Positions 19,663 to 28,145 are shown, counted from the first letter of the stretch. The stretch: DNA of 28,741 nucleotides from Mesotaenium endlicherianum (GCA_009602735.1 WELA01001870.1:298611-327351), one strand, 5' to 3'. Numbers and translations are program-made. Notes: generated by a model from the sequence alone, not told the origin.

Positions 19663-19960
19663 CTCTCCAACATTGTTGGCAGGTGCATTTCTGATCCTAA
19701 GTTGACACCTCCTTCTTGCATCTCTCTGGCACCCTACAATATTTTGTGTTTTATTACTTGGACTTTCGTGCACATCACTTTACACAGTAGACTCATGTTT
19801 TCTATGTATTGTGTGTACTTTTGTGGAGGGACATTTGGGCAGCCTTGGAGAGAGGGCGCGCGTGCTGCTATCATCACCAGGGGTCAACGTGGTGTCGCAC
19901 ATGTGGCTGGAAGACACTTGTCATGCCCACAAGCAAGCCCTGTGGAGCTGTACCAGTTGA

Positions 19961-21040
19961 GGTTTTTAGATTTGTAGGTTGACGTCCTTATTATATGCAA
20001 CAGCCAGCTCTCATGTATGATTGGATTGCCAATTAGTTTATATACCTACACAATTGGCTAGTAGGATAGGCGGCGCGGGTGCATTCCACATTGTATTTTA
20101 ACAATACAATAACAATGTTGACATGCACATAGTGGCCTTACCAACATCCAAATACTACAACTTTCAGTAAACCTTAAGCATGTATTTCATATTCTCTCAA
20201 AGAGTGTCTTTCACACAGTAATCCTGTGCATGTCTGCCTCCTGTCACTATTGACCAGTCCACTTTTTTGCACTCATGCATGTTCTACAAACTTATGATTA
20301 TAATGCTTCTAAAGCTCAAGAGTGTTTTCATGGCACACGTGCCAACTACGCTGCGAATAGTGGTTGTCCATAATGTCTCATTTTTTCTAAGAACCTGTTT
20401 TAGCCTACTGTAAAGTAATGTAAACACTTCAATTTATTACTTGGTTCAAAAACCCAATATATGCAAAATGAAACTAATGCTTATTTACTCTATGTTTCCA
20501 ATTTTCTGATACCGATATGTTTTGCTTGCTAGTTCCTTGACTTGTATGGGGTACGCATATGTGGAAGGGACTGCTATCTACCTCTACAACCATAGCCACA
20601 TTTGGAAATTGACTACGTCTGCAAAATTCAATACCTTGTTATATCCTTATTGCATGTGCTATGTAATAATTCATGCAACAACCGTTCTGGACATGAAAGC
20701 TTTATGACACTGGTGAGGACTCTTTCATGAAGCACTTGAAAGTGTTTGAATGTCAAAACATGTTCATACGTAAAAAAGGCCCACAACCAAAACTGATACA
20801 GAATCTGAAAGCATCCACATACCAATTAAGGGCATATGCAAGCAAGGTAACAGTATGGAAAAGAGTTGGAACCTTGTATTATTTACAATGACTGTACATG
20901 TACATATTAAGTAACGAGCGCTACTCTTGCCTGCTATGCGCACATGGTGTTGGCATTTCTCTACAACTCATTACAAGGCCCAATATATGATGCAAGTGCG
21001 ACCTCAATACTGTACAACCTAAGGTAATCCCTATGGCTCC
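19961..21040. other. Non-coding stretch after the ligase-like stop codon
   Basis: AT-rich DNA without a supportable exon on either strand. The first part would be the 3' untranslated region of the ligase-like gene. I could not place a polyadenylation signal with confidence. Confidence 0.6.
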
Positions 21041-21151
21041 CTATGGCTCAACATCATCATCTGAAAAATAGTCAGGCTCTTCTTCCAAGGCAGGAGTTGG
21101 GTCACTCAAAAAAGCATCTTCTTCAAGGTTCTCAAAAGCACCCTGCTTCGC
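21041..21151 (-). CDS. Possible terminal exon of an unknown acidic protein
   Basis: On the minus strand an ATATTTAG acceptor at 21152 is followed by 36 codons and a TAG stop (21041-21043). The peptide is strongly acidic (AKQGAFENLEEDAFLSDP..., then EEEPDYFSDDDVEP). A GTAAGG donor lies 44 bases upstream (21195), but I cannot trace a convincing exon before it. The tail resembles the acidic ends of some transposases, but that is only an impression. Confidence 0.25.
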   Translation of the reverse strand, partial: AKQGAFENLEEDAFLSDPTPALEEEPDYFSDDDVEP

Positions 21152-21233
21152 CTAAATATAGGCCTCAATGAACCTCTAAGGCACTGGGACCTTACCTGCA
21201 CTCCTCCTCCCTTTTAACACTAAGTATCTCATC

Positions 21234-21267
21234 GGACCATATATGGTCCTCGGACCATATATGGTCT
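21234..21267. repeat. Two adjacent 16-bp palindromes (period 18)
   Basis: GGACCATATATGGTCC at 21234-21249 is a perfect palindrome. The copy at 21252-21267 differs only in the last base. It lies about 230 bp before the piggyBac relic and 15 bp after a TTAA (21216), the piggyBac target. It could be part of the terminal region of that transposon. Confidence 0.9.
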
Positions 21268-21495
21268 AGCTAACCCCCATTTTTCAGCGCTGACCTCCAG
21301 TTGACCAAATGGTACAATCTATGGCTCAAACGAACCGTACAGACTTGAACCTTAGGCGAAAAAATGCAAAATGGTCTTCCGATCATTAACGACAAAGTTA
21401 GAGTCAAAAGAGTGAGAGTTCAAAGTTCAAGTTCACAACAAAATTTCAAGTGAAAAGTCTGTCATACCCGAGGTCACTAAAAACCTCTTAGAGCC

Positions 21496-22643
21496 ATGGC
21501 TTCTTCTTCAAATTCGCCAGAAATTGTTGTGGGTGGTAAATTACTCATCCCTGCCACCTTTTGGGGAGATGCATGGGCGAAAAAGACATTTGGACAGTAT
21601 TACATAGAGTTTTTTTTAGTCGAAATTGTGAGAAAAGAGGTTGTGAGGACTAAAAAGGAGAACTCATGGCTCATAGAAGTGTTGTATGACAAAGAAAAGA
21701 AGCAATGGGAGGCATGGCAGGTCAAGCATTACCTATCTACTGTGCCTGAAGAGTTGGTTTTATTCCGAGCCGCATGTAGTTCGTTTTGGCTCGGTTTCCT
21801 CAGGGGCCTCTTTACTTGCAAATTCTAGGGAGGCTGGCAGTCAAGGTCTAACTTCTTCCTCCCAAGACCCGAACGATGACTCCCAGCCAAGGTCTATTGA
21901 TGCTGATGAGGAGGAGGAGGAGGAGGAGGAGGAGGAGGAGGACGAGGAGGATGAGGATACTATGAGGAAGAAGGGCAGGCCTGACACCGGAAAGGGTAAG
22001 CAGGTGCTGCTTACTGTTCCTATAAATAGAAATGAGAAAAGGGAGAGGAGGAGGAAGGCCAAACTAAGTCAGAAGAAGAGGATTAGCAGCAGGTATAAGA
22101 AGGTTGCAGGTGTCAGTGATGAGGAGCTGCATTCCTCTGATGGTGAGCTGGAAGAAGAAGGAGATCCCCTGGAGGAGGAGCACCTTCGAGAAGGTACAGC
22201 TGAGGAGGAGTACGACTGGAGACCTCCAATTCATGGTGAGAAGTATCCATGAAGGCAGCAGCCAGGTGGCTCTTCAACATCTGGACTGAGAGGTGTCAAT
22301 TCTAAGACATTTCTGAAGTACTCCCTTTGCTGTGCTGTGCCTCTTCATAGGCATAGATTAGTTTGAACTGCTTGTCAATGAGACAAATGCATATGCACAT
22401 TTGAACAAGGCCAAAGATTGGAAGCCGGTTACTCTCACTGAGATGATTGTTTGGCATGGTCTTTACCTTGCCATGGCCCTGAACCCTCTGCCTAGAATAC
22501 CTTATAATTGGAGGTCTAATACAAGTGGACCTATCAGGTTTCCTTCCTTTAGAACCTTCATGTCCAGGAACAGGTGGCAGGAGATAAAAGATATTTTCAC
22601 CTCAAGTCAAACTTGGGTAGAGAGTGCTTTCCTAAGACCTCTG
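21496..22643 (+). pseudogene. piggyBac-like transposase relic, truncated by element 2
   Basis: Three pieces can be read. At 21496-21770 there is an N-terminal domain (MASSSNSPEIVVGGKLLIPA...). In a second frame up to 22252 there is an acidic/basic linker with a long Glu run and nuclear-signal-like basic patches (RKKGR, KRERRRKAK). In a third frame, 22362-22643, is the start of the DDE_Tnp_1_7 domain: FELLVNETNAYAHLNKAKDW, WKPVTLTEMIVWHGL, FRTFMSRNRWQEI. FELLVxETNxYA and MSRNRWxEI are typical of piggyBac transposases. At least two frame changes and stops break it. An intron might explain one break, but the splice phases I tried do not fit. The LTR of element 2 cuts it at 22644, so the catalytic Asp region is missing. 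Confidence 0.82.
21908..21956. repeat. (GAG)n microsatellite encoding a Glu run
   Basis: GAGGAG repeats inside the piggyBac relic, coding for an uninterrupted Glu stretch and then mixed Glu/Asp. Confidence 0.9.
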
Positions 22644-23365
22644 TGAAATGAATCGACTTACCAAATAGGCGATTAACAATTAATAAAGATCTTTATATCA
22701 GCAAGTAATCTTTATGGTACTTTCCGTTAACTGTTTAAACGGCAAAAGGACAACGCACTAGCAGTGAATAATACTCGTCCGTCAAATGAGAGTAAACTAG
22801 CATCAATAATGCAAATCAGTAAACTCATACATAAGCAAGGTTAGAAGACAGTGCGTATCAATGGCTTCTCGCCTTGGATTCAGATCTCTCTCAGTAAGCT
22901 ATACAAGAGAGTTGGCCTCGTTTCCGAATGCCGAACTCGAGGGCAATGCCTAGCATATGTACATGGAATGAGTTTACTGTTCAACGGTCAGTGCGATGGC
23001 ACCGCCTACCCGGGAGTTAACCACGTTGGTAGGACCTCGGTTAACCAAATCCACCGCCATCTCCCATCATCCCGAATAGCCATCCATCATAGGGATGTCA
23101 TCTGGCTATTCATCTAGCATATCGCACTTAGATGCATATCAAGGCAGTTCGCTGCTACCGAGTACGGAAGTCAGCTTGCTGTCAAAGAATGTGTCAGCAA
23201 GCTGACTTATATGGACTTTCAGCCTGCTGCTTTCGACTGAGTCAGTAAACTGATAATTATGTAAAGTCCAGCAGACTGACTATTAACTAAAGTTCAGCAG
23301 GCTGAACTTAATTAACTATTATATTTAAATGAATATTATATCCACTAATATACTGATTCATTACA
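22644..23365 (-). repeat. 3' LTR of element 2
   Basis: 722 bp, reverse orientation, from TGTAATGAATC (minus strand, at 23365) to GATTCATTTCA (at 22644). The ends are an 11-bp inverted repeat with one mismatch. A TATAAAG box is at 22691-22697, minus strand. The polypurine tract just outside fixes the LTR border. Confidence 0.92.
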
Positions 23366-23400
23366 ATCCCTCCAACTTAACTTGTTGTCGCCTCGACAAC
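23366..23400 (-). other. Polypurine tract and adjacent hairpin of element 2
   Basis: On the minus strand TTAAGTTGGAGGGAT runs straight into the LTR start TGTAATG, the usual place of the plus-strand primer. Just before it lies a perfect 7-bp hairpin, GTTGTCG-AGG-CGACAAC (23384-23400). Confidence 0.85.
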
Positions 23401-23478
23401 ATTAAACTGCAGAAATTTTAAATAAGGGAACTGAACCTGACCAGCCTCCCTTACTGACTGCCTCTTCAGCGTGTCACC

Positions 23479-25155
23479 TTAAGGGGTTGTTCCTGGGGCT
23501 TCAGGGTCAGGAGACGGAGATCTGGACCTAGATCTGGACAGCCCTCTAGGTCTGTCAGCTGGCCTTCTAAAGAACCCTGTTTGCTCTAAAGTTGGCCCTC
23601 GAGGAGAACGGAGGATGGTGGCCTGCTCTTCAACCACTTGGGTGTTGATTCCCACATAGACAGGCATTCCAGTAGGATGCTGAAATACATTGGCTAGAGG
23701 TACATGCCCCTGAGCGGAGGGGGAGGCTGGCATACCTCTGGCCCACCCGCGTGTCCCTCTTCTGGCACCCCTGTCCTCTGGGGATTTCTGTCTGTGTCTG
23801 CTGCCCAGTACAGTCAGATCAGCTTCTTCCCCTGCTTGGGCAGGTGGGCTGGGGGAGCGAGCGCGGGGTCCAGTTGTCGCCATAACGGGGATCACATTCC
23901 AAACACCTGATCGTGGTTCTTTAGGAAGCGCCCCTGCCTGTCCCTGGGTATCCTGAGTACCTGCTGCTGATGCTTCTCCTCTGCCTTGTTCTTCTTCCTC
24001 ATCCTCCTCATCCTCCTCCTCGGAGAGAGTAGGGGTCTCGTCCACTAAGTCGTCCTGCTCCCTAGTAGACATGGAGTAGTCTACCGACCTCCCTTTCTTA
24101 GGGCGCGCTGGAGGTTGCTTGGCCTTCAGCCTACTGATATCTATCCGGCCTGCATTCTTTGCCCATTTGACAAAGGCATGCTTTCCCTTAGAGAAGTACT
24201 CTCTTCCCCTCCTCCTATGTTCCTTGGTCTCTGCATTCATATTGCTCAGGCATCCATTCAGCCTGGGGTCCCAAGGGGCAATGTGAGGTGGTAGGATGAG
24301 ATAGCCGTCTAGGCCATAGTGGAAGTCATCCGGTTGGGCTCGGTCACACTCCTGCTTCTTATTTGTGACGGTCATCCACCTCCAGTCTGTTGGCTGCTGG
24401 TAGTACTGGGGTCCGTGCTCAGCCTTCCTCAGTTTACACGGGAACCAGTGGGGAGAGAACATCTGCTGTCCTGCTTCCCTGGCCAAGTACTCCCAGCTCC
24501 TTCTCTCAACTTCATTGTAAGCTGGCAGGAGTGTGAGGTAGAATACCGTATCCTTAAAGCTATCGGGCCGCATGCTCACCATCCGGATGAGTCTCTGATC
24601 TCCCACTATTCCCGGTATGGGGACCGGCTTGTCCTCTGAATCATCTGCGAGATACCGGGCCTGCTCTGCTGTATAGCCCACCATCTTAGCATAATCTTCG
24701 TAAAGGACCACGCCGGTGTGTGTCTCGATGTACCTGTCCAGTGCTGTAGCTCCTTCCTTCTGTAGCAGTGTTGTCTGTTCCAGCCTGTTGATCTCCTGGG
24801 CTGCCAGCAATGCTTCCTTCAGGTTATCGAAGTTTTGGCCACCCACCACAGTATACCTGTAAGTGGCCAAGCTCTTCTGTCTGTCCGCTTCAATCTTTTT
24901 TCTTTTCTCCTCTTCTGCCGCTGCCGCTTCTTCTTGCTGTTTCTTCTGTCTCTCCTCCTCAGCCTTCCTGAGGTTTTCCGCTTCCTGATCCTTCTTCCTC
25001 TGTGCCTCTTCTGCCGCCTCTTGTTGTTTGCGGACCCTTTCTTGTTCTCTCCTGGTGAGGGACGTCGCCGCCAGCTCCTTCTGGTATTGCTCCATTGTCC
25101 TCCTGGCTTCTTCTGCCTTGCGCTTTCTGTCCTCCTTTTGTGTGGTGGGCGCCAT
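23479..25155 (-). CDS. Extra ORF of unknown function between pol and the 3' LTR of element 2
   Basis: 558 codons from ATGGCGCCC, intact. I chose this ATG over one 8 codons upstream because a splice acceptor (TACTAAC, then TGCAG) ends one base before it. Residues 6-96 are a highly charged Lys/Glu/Gln/Arg stretch, likely a long coiled coil. About 98-340 looks globular, rich in aromatic residues (YRYTVVGGQNFDNLKEALLA, HWFPCKLRKAEHGPQYYQQP, DGYLILPPHIAPWDPRLNGC). A basic patch, an acidic EEEDEEDEEEE run and a disordered Ser/Pro/Arg-rich tail with SRSRSRSPSP follow. There is no signal peptide and no membrane segment, so it is not env-like in form. It has no zinc knuckle, so it is not a second gag. 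I do not recognise it; a captured host gene or an element-specific accessory protein are both possible. Confidence 0.85.
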   Translation of the reverse strand: MAPTTQKEDRKRKAEEARRTMEQYQKELAATSLTRREQERVRKQQEAAEEAQRKKDQEAENLRKAEEERQKKQQEEAAAAEEEKRKKIEADRQKSLATYRYTVVGGQNFDNLKEALLAAQEINRLEQTTLLQKEGATALDRYIETHTGVVLYEDYAKMVGYTAEQARYLADDSEDKPVPIPGIVGDQRLIRMVSMRPDSFKDTVFYLTLLPAYNEVERRSWEYLAREAGQQMFSPHWFPCKLRKAEHGPQYYQQPTDWRWMTVTNKKQECDRAQPDDFHYGLDGYLILPPHIAPWDPRLNGCLSNMNAETKEHRRRGREYFSKGKHAFVKWAKNAGRIDISRLKAKQPPARPKKGRSVDYSMSTREQDDLVDETPTLSEEEDEEDEEEEQGRGEASAAGTQDTQGQAGALPKEPRSGVWNVIPVMATTGPRARSPSPPAQAGEEADLTVLGSRHRQKSPEDRGARRGTRGWARGMPASPSAQGHVPLANVFQHPTGMPVYVGINTQVVEEQATILRSPRGPTLEQTGFFRRPADRPRGLSRSRSRSPSPDPEAPGTTP

Positions 25156-25186
25156 CCTGCACATGTAACCAGGGCACAAGTTAGTA
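25156..25186 (-). promoter_or_regulatory. Strong splice acceptor before the extra ORF
   Basis: On the minus strand TACTAAC (25186-25180), a perfect branch-point consensus, lies about 22 bases before TGCAG|G (AG at 25158-25157). ATG follows one base later. This fits expression of the extra ORF from a spliced subgenomic RNA. Confidence 0.65.
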
Positions 25187-25370
25187 GGATATGGACCTTT
25201 GTCATAGGGATTGCAGGAAGTATGTTAGTATTTAGTATAGTGGCTTCGCTGCTGTTTACCTTACAGGATGATTGCTAAAAGTTGACGTAGTTGCGATGCG
25301 CTACACATAAACGTATGACTGTGCTTTTATCGCTCTCGCTCACTAACTGTCATATATTTTCCCCTCCAAC
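25187..25370 (-). other. Spacer between pol stop and extra ORF with a second PPT-like sequence
   Basis: It starts with TTAAGTTGGAGGGGAAAA directly after (and overlapping) the pol stop TAA at 25373-25371. It shares TTAAGTTGGAGGG with the true PPT at 23366-23378. No open frame of note; the rest may be intron or leader. Confidence 0.7.
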
Positions 25371-25919
25371 TTAAATAGAGACAGGACCACCTGTCACCTC
25401 CCGGGTCAACTGAAATGACAGTTGTGGAGGGACTCCAGCGGCCCGAAGGTGGAACCGTGTCAACGCCCCTTTGGCATTGGTCAAGTGGTCCTTAAACTCC
25501 CAAGTGTCCCCAGAGGCATCGTAACCCTTCCATCGAATGAGGTATTTCATGACATATTTAGACGATCGACGGACCGAGCGAGCGTCTAAAATCTCATCGA
25601 CCTCATATTCCTCAGGGTCGCCGTCCCGGACAGCGGGGACTGGTCCCGGTTGGACAGGGAACCGACCTGTGAACAGTGTATCACCTTTGATGTACGGTTC
25701 CAGGAAGGAGACATTAAAGACCGGGTGCCCCTTGTATTCAGCTGACATGTTCAGTTTGTAAGCATTCTGACCGACACGACGGACCACCGAATAGGGACCG
25801 ACCCAGACAGGGCCAAGCTTTTTCTTGACCACACTGGGGAGGTACAGGTGCTGAGAATGCAGTTTGACTAAATCCCCCTTGGAAAATGTCAGTTCCCGAC
25901 GGTGTTGATAAGCGTATTT
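25371..25919 (-). pseudogene. pol: Pol C-terminus of element 2: integrase end and chromodomain, truncated by element 3
   Basis: The frame is open from the insertion point at 25919 (KYAYQHRRELTFSKGDLVKL) to TAA at 25371. It shows the GPF/Y-like module (LGPVWVGPYSVVRRVGQNAY, then HPVFNVSFLEPY) of Ty3 integrases. A chromodomain follows (EEYEVDEILDARSVRRSSKY, then KYLIRWKGYDASGDTWE), with the insert RSVRRSSKYVM between strands. Protease, RT, RNase H and the integrase core are on the far side of element 3, outside the window. The chromodomain directs integration to marked chromatin in this lineage. Confidence 0.9.
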
Positions 25920-26632
25920 TGAATCAGTATATTAGTGGATATAATATTCATTTAAATATAATAGTTAATTAAGTTCAGCCTGCTGAACTTTACTTAATAG
26001 TCAGTCTGCTGGACTTTACATAATTATCAGTTTAATGACTCAGCCAGAAGCAGCAAGCTAAAGTCCATATAAGTCAGCTTGCTGACCCATTCTTTGACAG
26101 CCAGCTGACTTCCGTACTCGGTAGCAGCGAACTGCCTTGATATGCATCTAAGTGCGATATGCTAGATGAATAGCCAGATGACATCCCTATGATGGATGGC
26201 TATTCGGGATGATGGGAGATGGCGGTGGATTTGGTTAACCGAGGTCCTACCAACGTGGTTAACTCCCGGGTAGGCGGTGCCATCGCACTGACCGTTGAAC
26301 AGTAAACTCATTCCATGTACATATGCTAGGCATTGCTCTCGAGTTCGGCATTCGGAAACGAGGCCAACTCTCTTGTACAGCTTACTGAGAGAGATCTGAA
26401 TCCAAGGCGAGAAGCCATTGATACGCACTGTCTTCTAACCTTGCTTATGTATGAGTTTACTGATTTGCATTATTGATGCTAGTTTACTCGCATTTGACTT
26501 ACGAGTATTATTCCCTGCTAGTGTATTGTCCTTTGCAGTTTAACTAGTTAACGGAAATACCATAAGATTACTTGCTGATATAAAGATCTTTATTAATTGT
26601 TAATCGCCTATTTGGTAAGTCGATTCATTTCA
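25920..26632 (+). repeat. 5' LTR of element 3
   Basis: About 713 bp from TGAATCAGTATA to GATTCATTTCA. The first five bases found in sister LTRs (TGTAA) are not seen; integrase codons run up to the border, so the end is trimmed or mutated. U3 holds dyads AAGTTCAGC-CT-GCTGAACTT (25971-25990) and GTCAGC-TT-GCTGAC (26073-26086). A TATAAAG box lies at 26579-26585, 48 bp before the LTR end. Confidence 0.92.
26579..26585 (+). promoter_or_regulatory. Candidate TATA box of element 3
   Basis: TATAAAG, kept at the same place in the solo LTR (19612) and in the element 2 LTR (22691-22697, minus). Start of transcription would be expected some 25-30 bases later, leaving a very short R-U5. Confidence 0.5.
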
Positions 26633-26633
26633 G

Positions 26634-26645
26634 TGGTATCGGAGC
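26634..26645 (+). other. Primer-binding site of element 3
   Basis: TGGTATCGGAGC, one base after the LTR, complementary to an initiator Met-tRNA end; identical to the site of element 4. Confidence 0.9.
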
Positions 26646-26666
26646 AGTTATCACAGTCTTCTTTGT

Positions 26667-28145
26667 ATGGTAAGGACAAGGTCTCAAACTAGCAACTCCC
26701 GAGACATGGAGAACCAGGATAACGAGAATGTCGAAAACCAGGCGGAAAGCCATGTAGCGGGAAACCGTACCTATTCGGAAGCAGTAGCGGATACTGCAGC
26801 TAGGGAGGCTGCAGATGAGGCAGCTGCTATTGCCTCAGTCGCAGCTCAGCAAGCTGAGGAGGAGATAGCCAGACTAGAAGCTGAACAAGTAGCAAAGGCC
26901 GCTGAAGATATACAAAGGAGGGAAGGACAGCCAGCTGACGAGCGCACTGTTGAAGAACTTATGGCATCAAGGGCCAATGTTCTGAACCCACCTCCTGCCG
27001 TACAACTCAATGTACCCCTAGGTCAAATACGTGACCGGCTGAATGCGGCAGGAATTGCTGCTGCAGGAGCAAGAGGGATTGTTGAGGACACTACTCAGCG
27101 AGTAGATGCCAATGCTGCTGCTGCATTTGCTAATCTACCACCCCAAAATGTAGACTTGGGAGCATTGTTCGTTCAGATGCAGTCGCAAATGGCGACCATG
27201 TATCAGTCCCAGCAGGAGGACAAAAGAATCATAATGTCCCTACTCCGGGACAGAGACCAACTGGGGTCTCACACCACTAGTGGTGGTGGCCGAGGGCCTA
27301 GTAAGCCCAAGCCGAAACCTCCCCAGGACTATGATCCTGAGGGAAACAGAAAATATTACCTGATCAAGTTTCTCGCGGATGTTGAGCAGTGGCTGGAGAA
27401 CTACCCAGAACTGCAAGATTACGAGAAGGTCAGGCACACCGGTGCGCTACTGAAAGGCAGTGCCGCAGACTGGTGGCTTTACTGGAAGGAAGAGCGTAAG
27501 GCTCGGCAACTCGGTGACCCTACGTGGGTAGAGTTTGTCGAGAAGTTGCATGAGAAGTTTGATGTCATCAACCAGCAGGAGAAAGCTATCTATGCGATGA
27601 TCTCCCTGACACTGAAGCAGACCACTTCAGTTGCTGAGTTTGCTCAAAAGTTCCAAGAGAACATGATGAAGCAGCCTGATTTGCCAGAACGGTATAGGAT
27701 AGCATACTTCAGGTATGGCTTGAAATCCGAGGTCTCTGGTCATTTTGCTGAGAAAAAGTATGAGAAACTGGCTGACTTGATCCAGGATGCTGACGCCTGG
27801 GATCAGCAGCAGTTCAATCACAAGCGCCAGAGTAACGCTTTGGTGTCTAAGATTGTCAAAAAGCCCCACGGTTCCTACAATGCAGTTGAAGGAGACCAGG
27901 CTGAGGATAATCAGGGTGATGAATATGAGTATGAGTACAATGCTATTCAGTCTAGAGGTAGAGGTGGTCCCTCTCGAGGTGGCTATGGAAGGGGTGGTGG
28001 TAGGACTAAGCCGAGACCAGCCTCAGCAAAATCTACTTGCTACCATTGTCAGCAGAAAGGCCACTACAGAGAACAGTGTCCGGTCAAGCACCTGCCTAAG
28101 GTCGAGAGAAAAGACCAGCCTTTAAAAGACAGCAACAGTCAGTAA
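26667..28145 (+). CDS. gag: Gag polyprotein of element 3
   Basis: 492 residues, intact. The first ATG after the PBS starts MVRTRSQTSNSRDMENQDNE. An Ala/Glu-rich helical region follows to about 100. The Ty3 capsid region runs about 225-400: YDPEGNRKYYLIKFLADVEQ, KGSAADWWLYWKEERKA, YRIAYFRYGLKSEV. A Tyr/Glu patch (YEYEYNAIQ) and an RGG-type RNA-binding box (RGRGGPSRGGYGRGGGR) precede a CCHC zinc knuckle at 458-471 (C458, C461, H466, C471). The last codons carry the slip site T TTA AAA, and pol continues in the -1 frame. It is the shell protein of the particle. Confidence 0.95.
   Translation: MVRTRSQTSNSRDMENQDNENVENQAESHVAGNRTYSEAVADTAAREAADEAAAIASVAAQQAEEEIARLEAEQVAKAAEDIQRREGQPADERTVEELMASRANVLNPPPAVQLNVPLGQIRDRLNAAGIAAAGARGIVEDTTQRVDANAAAAFANLPPQNVDLGALFVQMQSQMATMYQSQQEDKRIIMSLLRDRDQLGSHTTSGGGRGPSKPKPKPPQDYDPEGNRKYYLIKFLADVEQWLENYPELQDYEKVRHTGALLKGSAADWWLYWKEERKARQLGDPTWVEFVEKLHEKFDVINQQEKAIYAMISLTLKQTTSVAEFAQKFQENMMKQPDLPERYRIAYFRYGLKSEVSGHFAEKKYEKLADLIQDADAWDQQQFNHKRQSNALVSKIVKKPHGSYNAVEGDQAEDNQGDEYEYEYNAIQSRGRGGPSRGGYGRGGGRTKPRPASAKSTCYHCQQKGHYREQCPVKHLPKVERKDQPLKDSNSQ

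Larger units (their letters stand above)
17303..19960 (+). pseudogene. DNA ligase IV-like gene, last four exons (second BRCT region), split by a solo LTR
   Basis: Exons join in phase: 17303-17372, 17648-17787, 18793-18942 plus 19668-19682 (interrupted by an LTR), and 19843-19960 with stop TGA at 19958. All inner borders are GT-AG. The product reads MDEYGDDFFKPLSVTDLQQ then VFRVMAS, LFLGCHVYF, MYGGYVAPVLIPGVTHVVAL, SNIVGS and VNVVSHMWLEDTC. GG...VTHVV and the W in SHMWLED are BRCT hallmarks. YGD-FF before VF, then a VYF strand, matches the linker and second BRCT domain of DNA ligase IV, the end-joining ligase. The LTR brings a stop codon nine codons after FS. No ligase catalytic domain is found in the window, and the exons start just after element debris. 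It is most likely a gene relic, or a gene end whose 5' part lies far away. Another BRCT protein is possible. Confidence 0.6.
22644..25919 (-). mobile_element. Element 2: 3' end of a Ty3/gypsy chromovirus with an extra ORF
   Basis: Read on the minus strand: integrase C-terminus and chromodomain (25919-25371), a PPT-like sequence, an extra 558-codon ORF (25155-23479), the PPT and the 3' LTR (23365-22644). Its 5' part is beyond element 3, which is inserted at about 25920, and so lies outside the window. It was itself inserted into the piggyBac relic at 22643/22644. Its LTR is nearly the same as that of element 3, so the two belong to one family. Confidence 0.9.

Noticed and set aside
20522-20707. 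Small plus-strand ORF in the non-coding stretch
   Set aside because: No similarity, no splice context and AT-rich composition like its surroundings; expected by chance.
22851-23117. 88-codon ORF (MRINGFSPWIQ...) present also at 19192 and 26162
   Set aside because: It lies antisense inside three nearly identical LTRs; its conservation follows from LTR similarity and it has no recognisable domain.
23479-25155. Extra ORF of element 2 as an env-like gene
   Set aside because: No signal peptide, no membrane segment and no furin-like or cysteine-rich pattern are visible; the protein is charged and partly disordered.
25920-26632. LTR border at TGAATC...GATTCA for the whole family
   Set aside because: A perfect 6-bp inverted repeat, but the PPT and PBS positions and the flanks of the solo LTR fit TGTAATGAATC...GATTCATTTCA better; only element 3 lacks the first five bases.
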